Source: Lepidurus packardi (lineage: Eukaryota; Arthropoda; Branchiopoda; Notostraca; Triopsidae). Taken from it: a stretch of DNA of 64,000 nt. Of this stretch, positions 24,001-32,200 are shown in pieces. How positions within the stretch are numbered: position 1 is the first letter of the stretch; every line of letters starts with the position of its first letter. The notes below the pieces were generated by a model. It searched no databases and was not told the DNA's origin. It was given only the letters and a program-made list of their open reading frames with translations. The stretch is from positions 7,761,851 to 7,825,850 of the forward strand of contig JAKZAN010000006.1 in NCBI GenBank assembly GCA_023053545.1. Direction: 5' to 3'. A program made the position numbers and the translations under genes.

Positions 24001-26096
24001 TCGTTTCACACAAAAAAAAAATAAAGAAAAAGATGCAAGGATACTATGACATTATCTTGCCTGTAAGGACGCAGAGCAGGTCCTGGTGAAGAAGGCGTGG
24101 AACATCTTGAAGGAGGGTTATTCTTCCTATCGTCTAGCCCACACAACGAATCCTGGCTTCGGGCTCGGACCAAAAAGTTATCAATATCTAAATCCATTTC
24201 TTCTTCTGTTTGATAGAAACCAGGTACAGGACTATTACGATGCGAATGGCTTAACTGCACCATGCCACGCCCTCGGCCGCCTTTAGCTTGCAAAGTGCCT
24301 CCGAACTGTGGCATTTGCATTTGATGAAGAACAGGAGGCGCGGCTTCGGGTTGAAGCTGAAAAGATTGAGGAAACGGGATGGGTGCTGGGGGACAGAGCG
24401 CGGGAATGGGTTTCTTGGAACTGAAAGTAAGACTCGTACCGTCCCAGTCCTCAGCCAGTACTATAGACATGAGCGGCTGCGGGGAAGGTAAAGGTGGGGG
24501 TAACGGGGCCGGTACTGGCGGTGATGAGGACATGACATCGTACCTCTTCTTCAATCTGGGAGGTAAGGTATGGTAATTGGCTGGTAACGGCGGCTTGGAA
24601 TCCATGCGATGCCTTGGATCTGGTGGAGGCGGGTCATACGTAGGCGGTTCCGAGGCTTGACGGGGCATGGGATGGTTATATGAGCTACGACGAACATACA
24701 AGGAGGGGGAATCAGGTCTCTCGATGAGTGACGCCATCGAATCTCGGCTGGAGCGGCGCCGGTACCTGCCAGAACTACTTTTAATGGATTCTTCATCTGA
24801 TAATGCTGATTCTGACGTCACGGAGGAGGCAATCGACGATCTACGGCCTTTACGCCGGCGTTTTTTCTTGCCTTTTGCACCGGACGCTACTTCTGAAGAA
24901 GGCGTAATGGGTAATGAGGCGGGACCGGAATTGGTTGCAAAATTAGATTGGTCTTCCAAGTCCCACTTGCTTTCTTGTTGCTTATAAGTGGCGGAGAAAG
25001 GGGGCGTGGGCAGAACAGTATGAATTTGTACTCCTGGCGGATCTCCCCAGTCCTCTTTGACTTTGCTTTGTAGGGGTTTAGGTGCATTGTTTTGTACTTT
25101 GGAAGTTTGAACGTGAACGTCCTGATCAGCCCAGCTATCTTGTGATCCGCTGCGGTGGACCGGTAGGTCCCATTTGCCCGTATTCTGTCGAGGTTGAAAG
25201 CGTCTTCCTTTGTCATCTTGACGCTGGTCTCCGTATCTGGGATGGATCCGAGGTTCTCTGTCTTGGCTCCTCTGATTCCGGTCAACAGGCTGCGGGCCTG
25301 TACTTTTGGTAACCGTTCTAAAGGGTAATTCGCGCGTGGAGTTTTCTTCTTGCGCCAAGTCATGAGAAGGAGGCGGCGTACCATCCCAATTTCTGTTTTG
25401 GCGCGGATTTGATCGACTATCTGGACGTGATTTCATTGGTCGCTGTTGCGATCTTTCATCGTTGTAATTGTCTGACCTTCTTCCTTCAGTGGGCTGCTGC
25501 CTGCTATTTGGATCCTCGCGCTTCTTGTCAAATTGTCTTTCTTCAGGTTTTAAGGGACGACTTTGATTGTAGCTCTTCTTGGCATTTCCGGAAGGTTTTG
25601 TGGCAGTTTTGAACGCCGCGGGCTCTGGCTGGACCTCTCTAGCTTTCGTGGCTGTAGGTTTATCGTCAACTTGAGCTGGCTTTTCAGATGTATCTGGTGA
25701 GACACTGAGCATCACTTTGGGTTTGGGAACATAGACTTGCATTTCTGGACGTTTCTTTCTCCTCGCTTCTTGTGTTTCTCTTTCTGCGTCGAACTTGTTG
25801 GGCTCATCATTAACAGATAATGCAGACAGCTTTGATTCTAGCCCTGATGGACTGCTAGATGAGGTTTCACTTTTGGGATCTTGTCCCGTTCTTTTCTTTA
25901 GCAGACCGCTGCCCGGTTTGTAGACTGGAATTTCTGGACGCTCCTTTGTTTTCTTTTTGTTTGTAGCAACGCCAGTGCTCGTATTTCCTTCAATTTCAAA
26001 CATTTTATTAGATCTAGTAATATGACTCGAGACTATACCTGCGTGAGCAAAATCGTTATCAAATTGTTTAGTTCGTTCTTGTTGCTTGGGATCCAT
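3929..26096 (-). CDS. SMG6: telomerase-binding protein EST1A / SMG6, NMD endonuclease
   Basis: SMG6 cuts mRNAs bearing premature stops in cytoplasmic nonsense-mediated decay. I read 19 exons (high to low): 26096-24061, 22883-22808, 22728-22103, 22045-21914, 21840-21645, 21579-21362, 20569-20491, 20419-20025, 19288-19143, 17085-16886, 16688-16615, 14887-14790, 14256-14153, 13631-13428, 12654-12478, 11375-11231, 4569-4334, 4248-4170, 4074-3929. They sum to 5367 nt (1788 residues; human SMG6 is about 1420) and every junction keeps phase. Exon 1 encodes two exon-junction-complex binding motifs (RPEIPVYKPGSGLLKK near residue 53, RPEMQVYVP near 116) and a long low-complexity region. The 14-3-3-like/TPR region spans roughly residues 950-1470 (NGRPYNQLAILALY, YMRSLMASNPFQSAKESL). 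The C-terminal PIN nuclease (from about 1605) keeps the acidic residues in VADTN, KNDDRIL and LTEDRNLR, so it should be active. Intron 1 has a GC donor. TAA precedes the ATG in frame, supporting the start. Confidence 0.95.
4570..11230. other. 6.7-kb SMG6 intron 16 inside the PIN-domain coding region
   Basis: The largest SMG6 intron separates the first PIN exon (11375-11231) from the second (4569-4334). It is mostly unique, moderately AT-rich sequence. Open frames inside it are short, many lack an ATG, and none resembles a known protein, so I call no nested gene. The one striking feature is the poly-A run at 5937-5998. Confidence 0.6.
5937..5998 (+). repeat. 62-nt uninterrupted A homopolymer
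   Basis: An unbroken run of 62 A residues within an SMG6 intron. It could be the tail of an old retroposed sequence on the plus strand, but I find no clear target-site duplication or recognisable source upstream. It could also be slippage or an assembly artefact. Confidence 0.8.
11539..11686. repeat. 85-bp AT-rich tandem duplication in SMG6 intron 15
   Basis: The segment starting AATTTATTAG at 11539 recurs at 11624 and stays alignable to the AAATTAATT at 11678-11686, with a few substitutions. The second copy is slightly truncated. Confidence 0.75.
11754..12397. repeat. about 54-bp direct repeats flanking the 532-bp MITE
   Basis: Left copy 11754-11806 and right copy 12344-12397 share the pattern TTATTATTTCATT ... 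TTTCAATTTA ... GGTTTCGGTTGTTAA-like sequence with a handful of mismatches. The left copy ends at the element's TTAA and the right copy begins one base after the other TTAA, so the MITE sits exactly between two copies. This is much longer than a normal 4-bp target duplication. Confidence 0.75.
11807..12338. mobile_element. TTAA-flanked MITE-like element (532 bp)
   Basis: The termini are inverted repeats: the left end reads GGTTCCCGTATACCTTAGCT and the complement of the right end GGCTCCCGTATACCATAGCT, 18 of 20 identical. TTAA flanks both ends (11803-11806, 12339-12342), the target duplication typical of piggyBac-type elements. No transposase frame is present, so it is non-autonomous. It contains a 22-nt A run near 11892. 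It lies in SMG6 intron 15. The family assignment rests only on the TTAA duplication. Confidence 0.7.
14337..14723. mobile_element. TTAA-flanked MITE-like element, copy 1 (387 bp)
   Basis: It begins GGCCATGGTGTACTGCAAG and ends with the complement of GGCCACTGTGTAGTG, with TTAA on both sides (14333-14336, 14724-14727). It aligns over most of its length with the element at 19442-19910, for example the shared GTCACAATACAATTTCATTA and ATCAAAATTTGC near the right end. It lies in SMG6 intron 12, only 66 bp from exon 12. It has no coding capacity. Confidence 0.72.
17086..19142. other. 2.1-kb SMG6 intron 9, no gene seen
   Basis: No coding region I can support. It contains a cluster of short TTAGCT / AGCTC words near 17500-17600 and the strong hairpin at 18451-18474. 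Confidence 0.55.
18451..18474. repeat. 24-bp hairpin: 11-bp perfect arms, 2-nt spacer
   Basis: TAATTGCAACC, then GA, then GGTTGCAATTA. The arms are exactly complementary. It lies in SMG6 intron 9 with no identified element around it. Confidence 0.85.
19442..19910. mobile_element. TTAA-flanked MITE-like element, copy 2 (469 bp)
   Basis: It begins GGCCATAGTG and ends with the complement of GGCCATGGTATACTGG, with TTAA at 19438-19441 and 19911-19914. It is homologous to 14337-14723. Near its left end it carries about 90 bp of extra AT-rich repeats (ATTATATGTGTAC- and GTATTAATA-like words) that the first copy lacks. It lies in SMG6 intron 8. Confidence 0.72.
20859..21159 (-). other. candidate alternative 3'-terminal exon of SMG6
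   Basis: Intron 6 of SMG6 (21361-20570) holds a 100-codon open stretch with balanced, coding-like composition, ending at a TGA at 20859. It is preceded by a long pyrimidine tract and a CAAAG acceptor at 21160. SMG6 exon 6 ends in phase 2 (AG), and splicing here gives Arg-Phe-Ala-Met-Ser-Arg-Ser in the open frame without a stop. The product would be SMG6 truncated inside its 14-3-3-like region, with a novel tail (ending DLIEELSNWLRTTSSH) and no PIN domain. I do not recognise the tail. It may equally be a chance frame or the last exon of another nested transcript. Confidence 0.35.
23121..23870 (-). mobile_element. broken pogo/Tigger-like DNA transposon (about 750 bp)
   Basis: Terminal inverted repeats: the left end reads CAGTAGATGCCGCTTATTAT, and the right end matches its complement over AATAAGCGGCATCTAC. 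A TA lies at each side, the usual pogo/Tigger target. A minus-strand frame 23462-23172 starts at an ATG and encodes a CENP-B/Psq-like helix-turn-helix start (EKKLRLIETYHK ... REAAVKLGIPQSSLSK), followed by a basic stretch and KVPISG, a motif seen early in Tigger transposases. Only about 96 codons remain and the DDE catalytic domain is missing, so this is an internally deleted, non-autonomous copy. A nested foldback sits in its upstream part. It lies in SMG6 intron 1. Confidence 0.75.
23539..23688. repeat. nested foldback structure inside the pogo-like element
   Basis: Outer arms 23539-23555 (GCCTACTCCTACGCTTA) and 23672-23688 are complementary with one mismatch. Inner arms 23593-23604 (CAGTCAATTAAA) and 23636-23647 are perfectly complementary. 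The whole can fold into a long interrupted hairpin. It is probably a small foldback element that inserted into the transposon, or a rearranged part of it. Confidence 0.7.
23967..24020 (+). repeat. dispersed A-tailed repeat, copy A
   Basis: It shares AATAGGCGAAAGC and GTCGTTTCAC followed by an A run with the sequence at 30915-30951. Weaker similarity extends upstream (AGGGTTGAAGTGCAAG versus AGGGCTTTAAATTCACAAC). This copy has an internal duplication of the GAAAGC segment. It could be the 3' end of an old SINE-like element. Confidence 0.45.
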
Positions 26097-26853
26097 TTAC
26101 AGCTACAAGGTTCACTAACAATGCAACATCAAAACTTCGAATTTCCTGGCGTTAGGACACAAAAACTTCAGACTCAAAATTAATTAATAGCTTATTTTTA
26201 ACATATACGCGTAAAACAACAGTCAGTCGTATTTCCTCTTAGTTTTCACTCACGAAAACAACTAAACTTTGATATGAACGAATTAACTATAAACGATGTT
26301 TCAACAGTGGCATTCGACTTTTAGCCTATCTTGTAGCGCATTGCCTGCGGAGAGAAAGTGGACTAGGAGTACGGACAAAAGGAACGAACAAGTTTGCCGC
26401 CGTAAACTACTTCAAAGCGAAAGGATACGCCATCTAACTTCTGAATGATAAAACTTTGTATTAAAAGTAGCCAGCTTTGGGGAATTCCAGAAATTCCAAA
26501 TGTTTGTTTAATTCTTATTTTATTTTTGTCGTATTATCTCCAGAAAAAAAGGATTATAGTGGGTTATTTTCTAGGATTGCAAAGTCAGAATTATTTATCA
26601 AGTTTCACAGTTAACTTAGGTTAATCTTGTCAATACATAATTCTGCTATCAGAGATTAATAATTAATAAAGTAAATCAATTAGAAAAATAATACAGTTAT
26701 TTACTTTGTATGTGAAGGAGATTTATCAAATCAACGGTTAAAATAATCGAACGCCATCTGTTGCGCTTGTCTACAATGCAGCCGACATTGTTTGTACCTT
26801 GCTTCTTGCGCAAGGAATAACTGAAAAGATTCATTATAGGAAGTTGTGTAAAA
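26097..26853. promoter_or_regulatory. divergent promoter region, SMG6 / ESS2
   Basis: 757 bp separate the SMG6 ATG (minus) and the ESS2 ATG (plus). No third gene is seen, so both promoters must lie here unless distal 5' UTR exons exist. No TATA motif is convincing. Confidence 0.5.
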
Positions 26854-28704
26854 ATGGCTCTAATTCCAACCACAAATACGTCAGTAATGAATGCCGTTAG
26901 TGAATTCAAAACACCGATTGGTACTTTACCTCCACGAAGAAAGCGAAAAGTATTGGATGAGGACACGTATGTTCAGGTAGGTGAAAGCGTCAAAACAAAA
27001 TTCGTTTTCGTTTAATTTCGCATGTGTCATGTTTAGAGTTAATATAATTTTACTTTTAGAGAATGGCAGAGATTATACAACGGGACTTCTTTCCCGATCT
27101 GGAGAAGCTTCAAGTACAGAATGAATACCTAGAAGCATTGGAAGCGAACGACATTCATAAGCTACGAGAAATTCATTCCAAGTACAGCTTGGGGAAAAGG
27201 CCAGCAACGGATAGACGTATGGTCTAATAAAATACCTTGCATTCCTTAAGAAATTCTTACATATATTTATATATCTTTTATACATAGCTGACGCTAGCCC
27301 AGCCACCTTTGACACACCTTTATTTTCCGACAATGACTCTGACGCAAATCGTATTCCAGACAATATAAGCGTTTCAAACATGTATGTTAAGAAGAAAAGC
27401 ATAACTGGATCCGAGTCGGGTATGACACAGTCTAATTTACTTGTCCTTTAAAACTAATACGAACTCCTTAAAATACAGGAAAGACGGAAGCAAGTTTAGA
27501 TCTTTTCTTGGCGAAATACACTAGTGAAGACAACGAAAGTTTCGAAGAAATCGTGGAAGAGGCTGAAAAGAAACGCCGGTTCAAATATGCCTGGCTTTAC
27601 AACAATGAAGAAGAGAAGAAGCAAATGAATGACGCAGCATTGGCTTTGCCTTCCATTGAAGAGCAAGCCATAGAAGGAAAACGGCCTGCGCAGATTGACA
27701 CTTGGAAGTACAACACAAAGAACTACATTATGTATGTTCCAGATGGTACGTTTTCTTCCTCCATGGGACTTAAATATGGCATCTTCTTGAGCTGACTTTG
27801 CCTCTAAACCGATTACCATAGGCGCTCCATTGACCGCCGAAGAAAAAATGGCGCTGGTCCTTGAGAAGCAAGTCATTACTCATCGTAATACGCGGTACAA
27901 CTGCTTGCCTTGGGATGAAAAGCGTCAGAAGCAGGTATTGAAACAAGCAGCCAGCCTGCAAGCCAAGTGCTCTTTAGGCGGCAAAGTGGACGTGGATGGC
28001 AAAGAGATGCAAGTTCCTTCTACGCCTTCAGTAAACGGCTTTTCCTTTGTGAAGACTCCTTCTCCAGCGCCAGGTACATCCACTATTAACCACTTAACCC
28101 ATGATTTACGAACTATCTTTCTTAAAGGTGTTGAAGATACACCATTTATGACGTGGGGAGAGATTGAAGGAACTCCCTTCAGGTTGGACGGCTCTGACAC
28201 GCCATTAATTACCCATTCATCGAGCAGTGGCCCAGCTTTCCGCATGCAAGAACCTTCGTCTCGTGATCGCTTGGGCGTCAAATTGGCAGAAAAGGTGGTG
28301 GAACGATACCGAGACAGGAAAGGAAAAGCTTTGCAGACAGCCAAGACCAATTTAATCGCGAGGTAAACACACTAGGATGTTTTTTGGCGCTCTTTTTTTG
28401 CCAACTTAATCCTTTTAGTCCTGGCGGTGTGCTTCAGCGCTTGTCAACCATGTCCCCAGCTGCTCGTCAATTAGCTACGAGCAAATTGGGCATTCGCTTA
28501 ACAACGGATCCGGCACTTCAAGCATCGTATACGCCCTCACCTAGGAGACGCTCTCACGGCACGCCCACTCCATCCAGATCATTAGTTGGCACGCCAAAAC
28601 AGGGTACTCCTCGTACTCCGAGCAGTACTCGTGGATTGGGAGATACTCTGACAGACAACTTGCTACGTATTCCAAATCGTGTAAAGGCTGCCGAGTTTTT
28701 CTGA
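26854..28704 (+). CDS. ESS2: splicing factor ESS2 (DGCR14/Es2)
   Basis: A nuclear protein associated with late (C-complex) spliceosomes. Seven exons: 26854-26976, 27060-27216, 27288-27419, 27479-27745, 27822-28073, 28128-28362, 28419-28704; 1452 nt, 483 residues against about 476 in human. Diagnostic stretches: VLDEDTYVQRMAEIIQRDFF, KYTSEDNESFEEI, KYAWLYNNEEE, DTWKYNTKNYIMY, VKTPSPAPG, TWGEIEGTPFRLDGS, ASYTPSPRRR and the C-terminal DNLLRIPNRVKAAEFF. TP-rich repeats near the C terminus are typical of the family. The 54-nt fifth intron is a multiple of three and free of stops, so its retention would simply add 18 residues. An AATAAA lies 31 bp after the stop. The gene is divergent from SMG6 and convergent with flotillin-2. 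Confidence 0.96.
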
Positions 28705-29233
28705 GTTTGCCATACGTGTATTCATGCGTTATGTAATAAAATAGAGTTTGAAAATGAGTAGATTGACCTGTTTGTTTAAGGTTTGTCGAGCTAGTCTTTG
28801 CACATTCATCACACGCACGCTAAAGCTAATTTCGGAGTCGAAATTCCAATCGCTGGAACTTAGAAAAGTGTAGGTGAGAAAGGCACTAAGATACTCCTTG
28901 TTCAAAAAAACGTTGCTAATACGAAACGGCCAAAAAGCATTACGAAAAACGTACACATTTCAAGCACATCCCAGAATACGTGTTTCAATAAACAACTTCT
29001 GAGAGAAACATTAAAATGACGAATAAACCAACAACTACAGTTTGCACCACATTGGCTGTACGAAACTTAAACACGACAATACGACTAATGGATAAAAAGG
29101 TCCCAGAATAAGCACTGACCAGCACAAATTGGCAGTTCTGTAACGGAGGCGAATTTTGAACATGAGTCAAAAGATTACTAAACCAGAGATTGAATATGAG
29201 ACCCAAAAGGGATTTTCTCTAAAATTCTTGTTC
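28705..29233. other. convergent 3' region, ESS2 / flotillin-2
   Basis: 529 bp without a gene; presumably the two 3' UTRs. The AATAAA at 28735-28740 serves ESS2. Confidence 0.55.
28735..28740 (+). terminator. polyadenylation signal AATAAA (ESS2)
   Basis: A canonical hexamer 31 bp beyond the ESS2 stop codon. Confidence 0.6.
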
Positions 29234-32200
29234 CTATTTTGCGCCTGGCACTTTCCGTAGAATCTGTTCGGTAAACGATTCCAATTAGTGAAGTTAAAGC
29301 TAAACGAGTTGAAAACCAATTCTCGAAAGTACCTGAGATAAATCTACGCCAGTAAGAGCTTGCACTGAGGGTGGAAGCTGCGCCAGGAGACGATTAACCT
29401 CAGTAGTAATATTTCCAGATCCACCCAGTAGGACAATCTCATCCGTTTTAGCTAACGGAGCGGCCACTTCAGCGGCAATCTGAAAAACGAGTAAACGTAA
29501 GCAAAAGGAAGAAACGTAAACAAGTAAATATAAACAAAAGCAGTAAAAATAGGTAACAATGAAAATTAATAAAACGAATAAAGGAGTTCAAACGAGTCGT
29601 AAGGAGGGATTTACCTTGGGCATTGCCTCCAACACAAGAGACAAAATAGCGGCTTCCCCGTATTGCTTATATGCAGCAGCCTTGAGTTTCATGGCCTCTG
29701 CTTCGGCTCTACCAATGCACTCAATGGCATGGGCTTCAGATGCTCCCAACAACTTGGTTTTCTCGGCATCAGCTCGAGCCACAGCCACAGTCTGTGTTCT
29801 ATAGTTCCGTTCCAACACCAGGTTTTAAACTCGCAAGTTTCGGGATAATTTAGCCAGAAATTTACCTTTTTCCTTGCGCGATTGTTTCAACTCTGTAACT
29901 CTCGGCTTCTGCTGGCAGTCTCACAGTGGCAAACAGTTCCTTTTCACGACGCTGAATTTCCTGCTCTTCAATCTCAATCTGTTTACGCCGTTCCACCACA
30001 GTAATCTGCAATTCTTCATTACGTATACGTTGTCTGACCTTGGCAGCTTGCACATCGTACGCCAACTGCGCTTCAGCTTTCTACAAGATCAATAAAACAA
30101 CAAAGTTATCTGTTAAAAATTCCCTAACATAATGAAAAGTAATTTAATAAACATACAGCAGTGTTAATTTCTCGGTCAAACTGGGCATTTTGAAGACGGA
30201 AAAGACGAGTATTGTCTTCAACTTTCGTGTCGGTGTTGCACTTGATTTCTACAGCGGCTTTTTCGCATTCGGCTTCGCGGATGCCAGCATCTCGGTTCGC
30301 TTGCGCCACGCCAATATTCGCGTCTCTCTTGACGTTAGCAGTTTGTGTTTTCCCCAGAGATGCCAAGTACTCAACGGAATCGTAGACGTCCTTGATCGTA
30401 AAGGAAAGGATCTCAATACCCATTCGCCCAACATCAGGAGATGCTACTTCGCGTACGAGAGCAGCAAACTGGTCGCGATCACTAAAGACCTGTTCGACGG
30501 TCAACGTACCTATAAAGAAAAAAATTAATAAAATTCACTAAAGACCTGTTCGACGGTCAACGTACCTAGAAAGAAAAAAATCAATAAAATTCAGGCGAAG
30601 AAACCAAACGTAAACACTCCAGTTGCATTTAAAATAAAATATCTTAAACGAAACGCAATATCGCGGGAAAAAATATTAAACAACTGAAAAAAAGCAACAA
30701 GTTTTTCGTACCATTTCCAGTTTGTAGCCAATAGTACTTACCGAGATGTCTTTGTTTCGAACCAGTTGTAGAAAAATGCATAAATATATACAAATATAAA
30801 AAATAAATAATTCAATGTTTAAAAAAATATGTACATTTAGAAAAATGTAAAAAATAGGAAACAAATCCGAAAAATATAGCCTTAAGGTCACTATTAGGGC
30901 TTTAAATTCACAACAATAGGCGAAAGCCTAAGTCGTTTCACTTAAAAAAAAAATCTATGTATTACGGACTGTGTTCCTTGTTTCACCTCGCGAATCACGC
31001 TACCATCCTCTTTGTACCCCTTTTTTGCTCTTTGTTTTAGACTATAACCTGTGCAGCAAGTCACCTTTGCCTCCAGACTATGCAAACTCGCTCTGAGCAT
31101 TGGACAAGTCGGTTGTTTCAAGGAGCTTGAATAACCGCACCTGTCACCGCTCTCTTCCCATGCAAGTTCAATGTTAACAACACAACACTCGATCGTTCGT
31201 CAATCTTACCTAAAATGGCGCGCAAATGTCCTTCCAGTGTTTGCAGGACCGTCATTTGAATATCGTGCGACGACTTTCCCAAAAATTGCTCGGATGCCGT
31301 TTGCAAAAGTTCCTTGGCGGTCATGATTTTGCATTGTGCTACTCCAGTCACCGTTAGTGGTACACCTTGGGCCGTTTCCACATGCTCACATGTCGGCTTC
31401 AGCGACATAACCTACGGGAAACACCCGCCCCCACACAAAAAAGTTCGTTTAATAATCGTTCGTTTAAAAAACCCCCACGTATTTCTAATTGCTAAACAAA
31501 GAAACGTTTATTGTCGGCAAACCTAAACTGGCTAACCTTCTTTCCATAGGCCAAGTCCCGTTATATGTCTAAATGAAGGTTAAAGAATCTAGCAGTTCAA
31601 AGACCTCCTCGAGTGCGTCTATACGCGTTTTAAATACCTTTGGCGTGTCAAAGCTTGAGGAAAACGAGGTCATGCGGGATCCCATATAGGGTCAGCCCTC
31701 GTTTATTCTTTACTGTTTCAACACTGACGGGCTTTTCATCAAAATCCATCAAACAAACCCGTACATCGCCTACTGTTTATTGCTTTGACCCTTTCTTCGG
31801 AGCCGGATACCCGTTAGAAATGCAAATTTTTTAACAAAATCTTATCAATGCCTACCTCCAAGGAGAGTCGTTGGACATTCGTAACCAGCCACCAAGCCCA
31901 GGCCCATCCTCCCACAATGGTAGTCTTGGTAGTCGACCCCCAACAGCCACCTGTTGAAACAGGAAATCTTTTTTAAAAAATGAATCATGTAAAAGCGCTC
32001 TTCTAAGCAAGAAAATTGAGTCAGTGGAGCGTAGCATTATTATTCTGCGCTTAACATTACAATACTCATTATATACAAAGAGTAACCCATTAAAATGCTA
32101 AAATTACAGCTTTTCAAAGTAAAAGGGTCACAGAGTAATAGGGAAAACACCGAAAAAATAATTCGCGACACTAGAAAATATGAAATTTTGACCGGAAGGA

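Noticed and set aside
23967-24010. Hammerhead ribozyme, suggested by GAAAC and a GAAA-capped stem on the minus strand
   Set aside because: The CTGATGA core and the closing third stem are absent at both copies.
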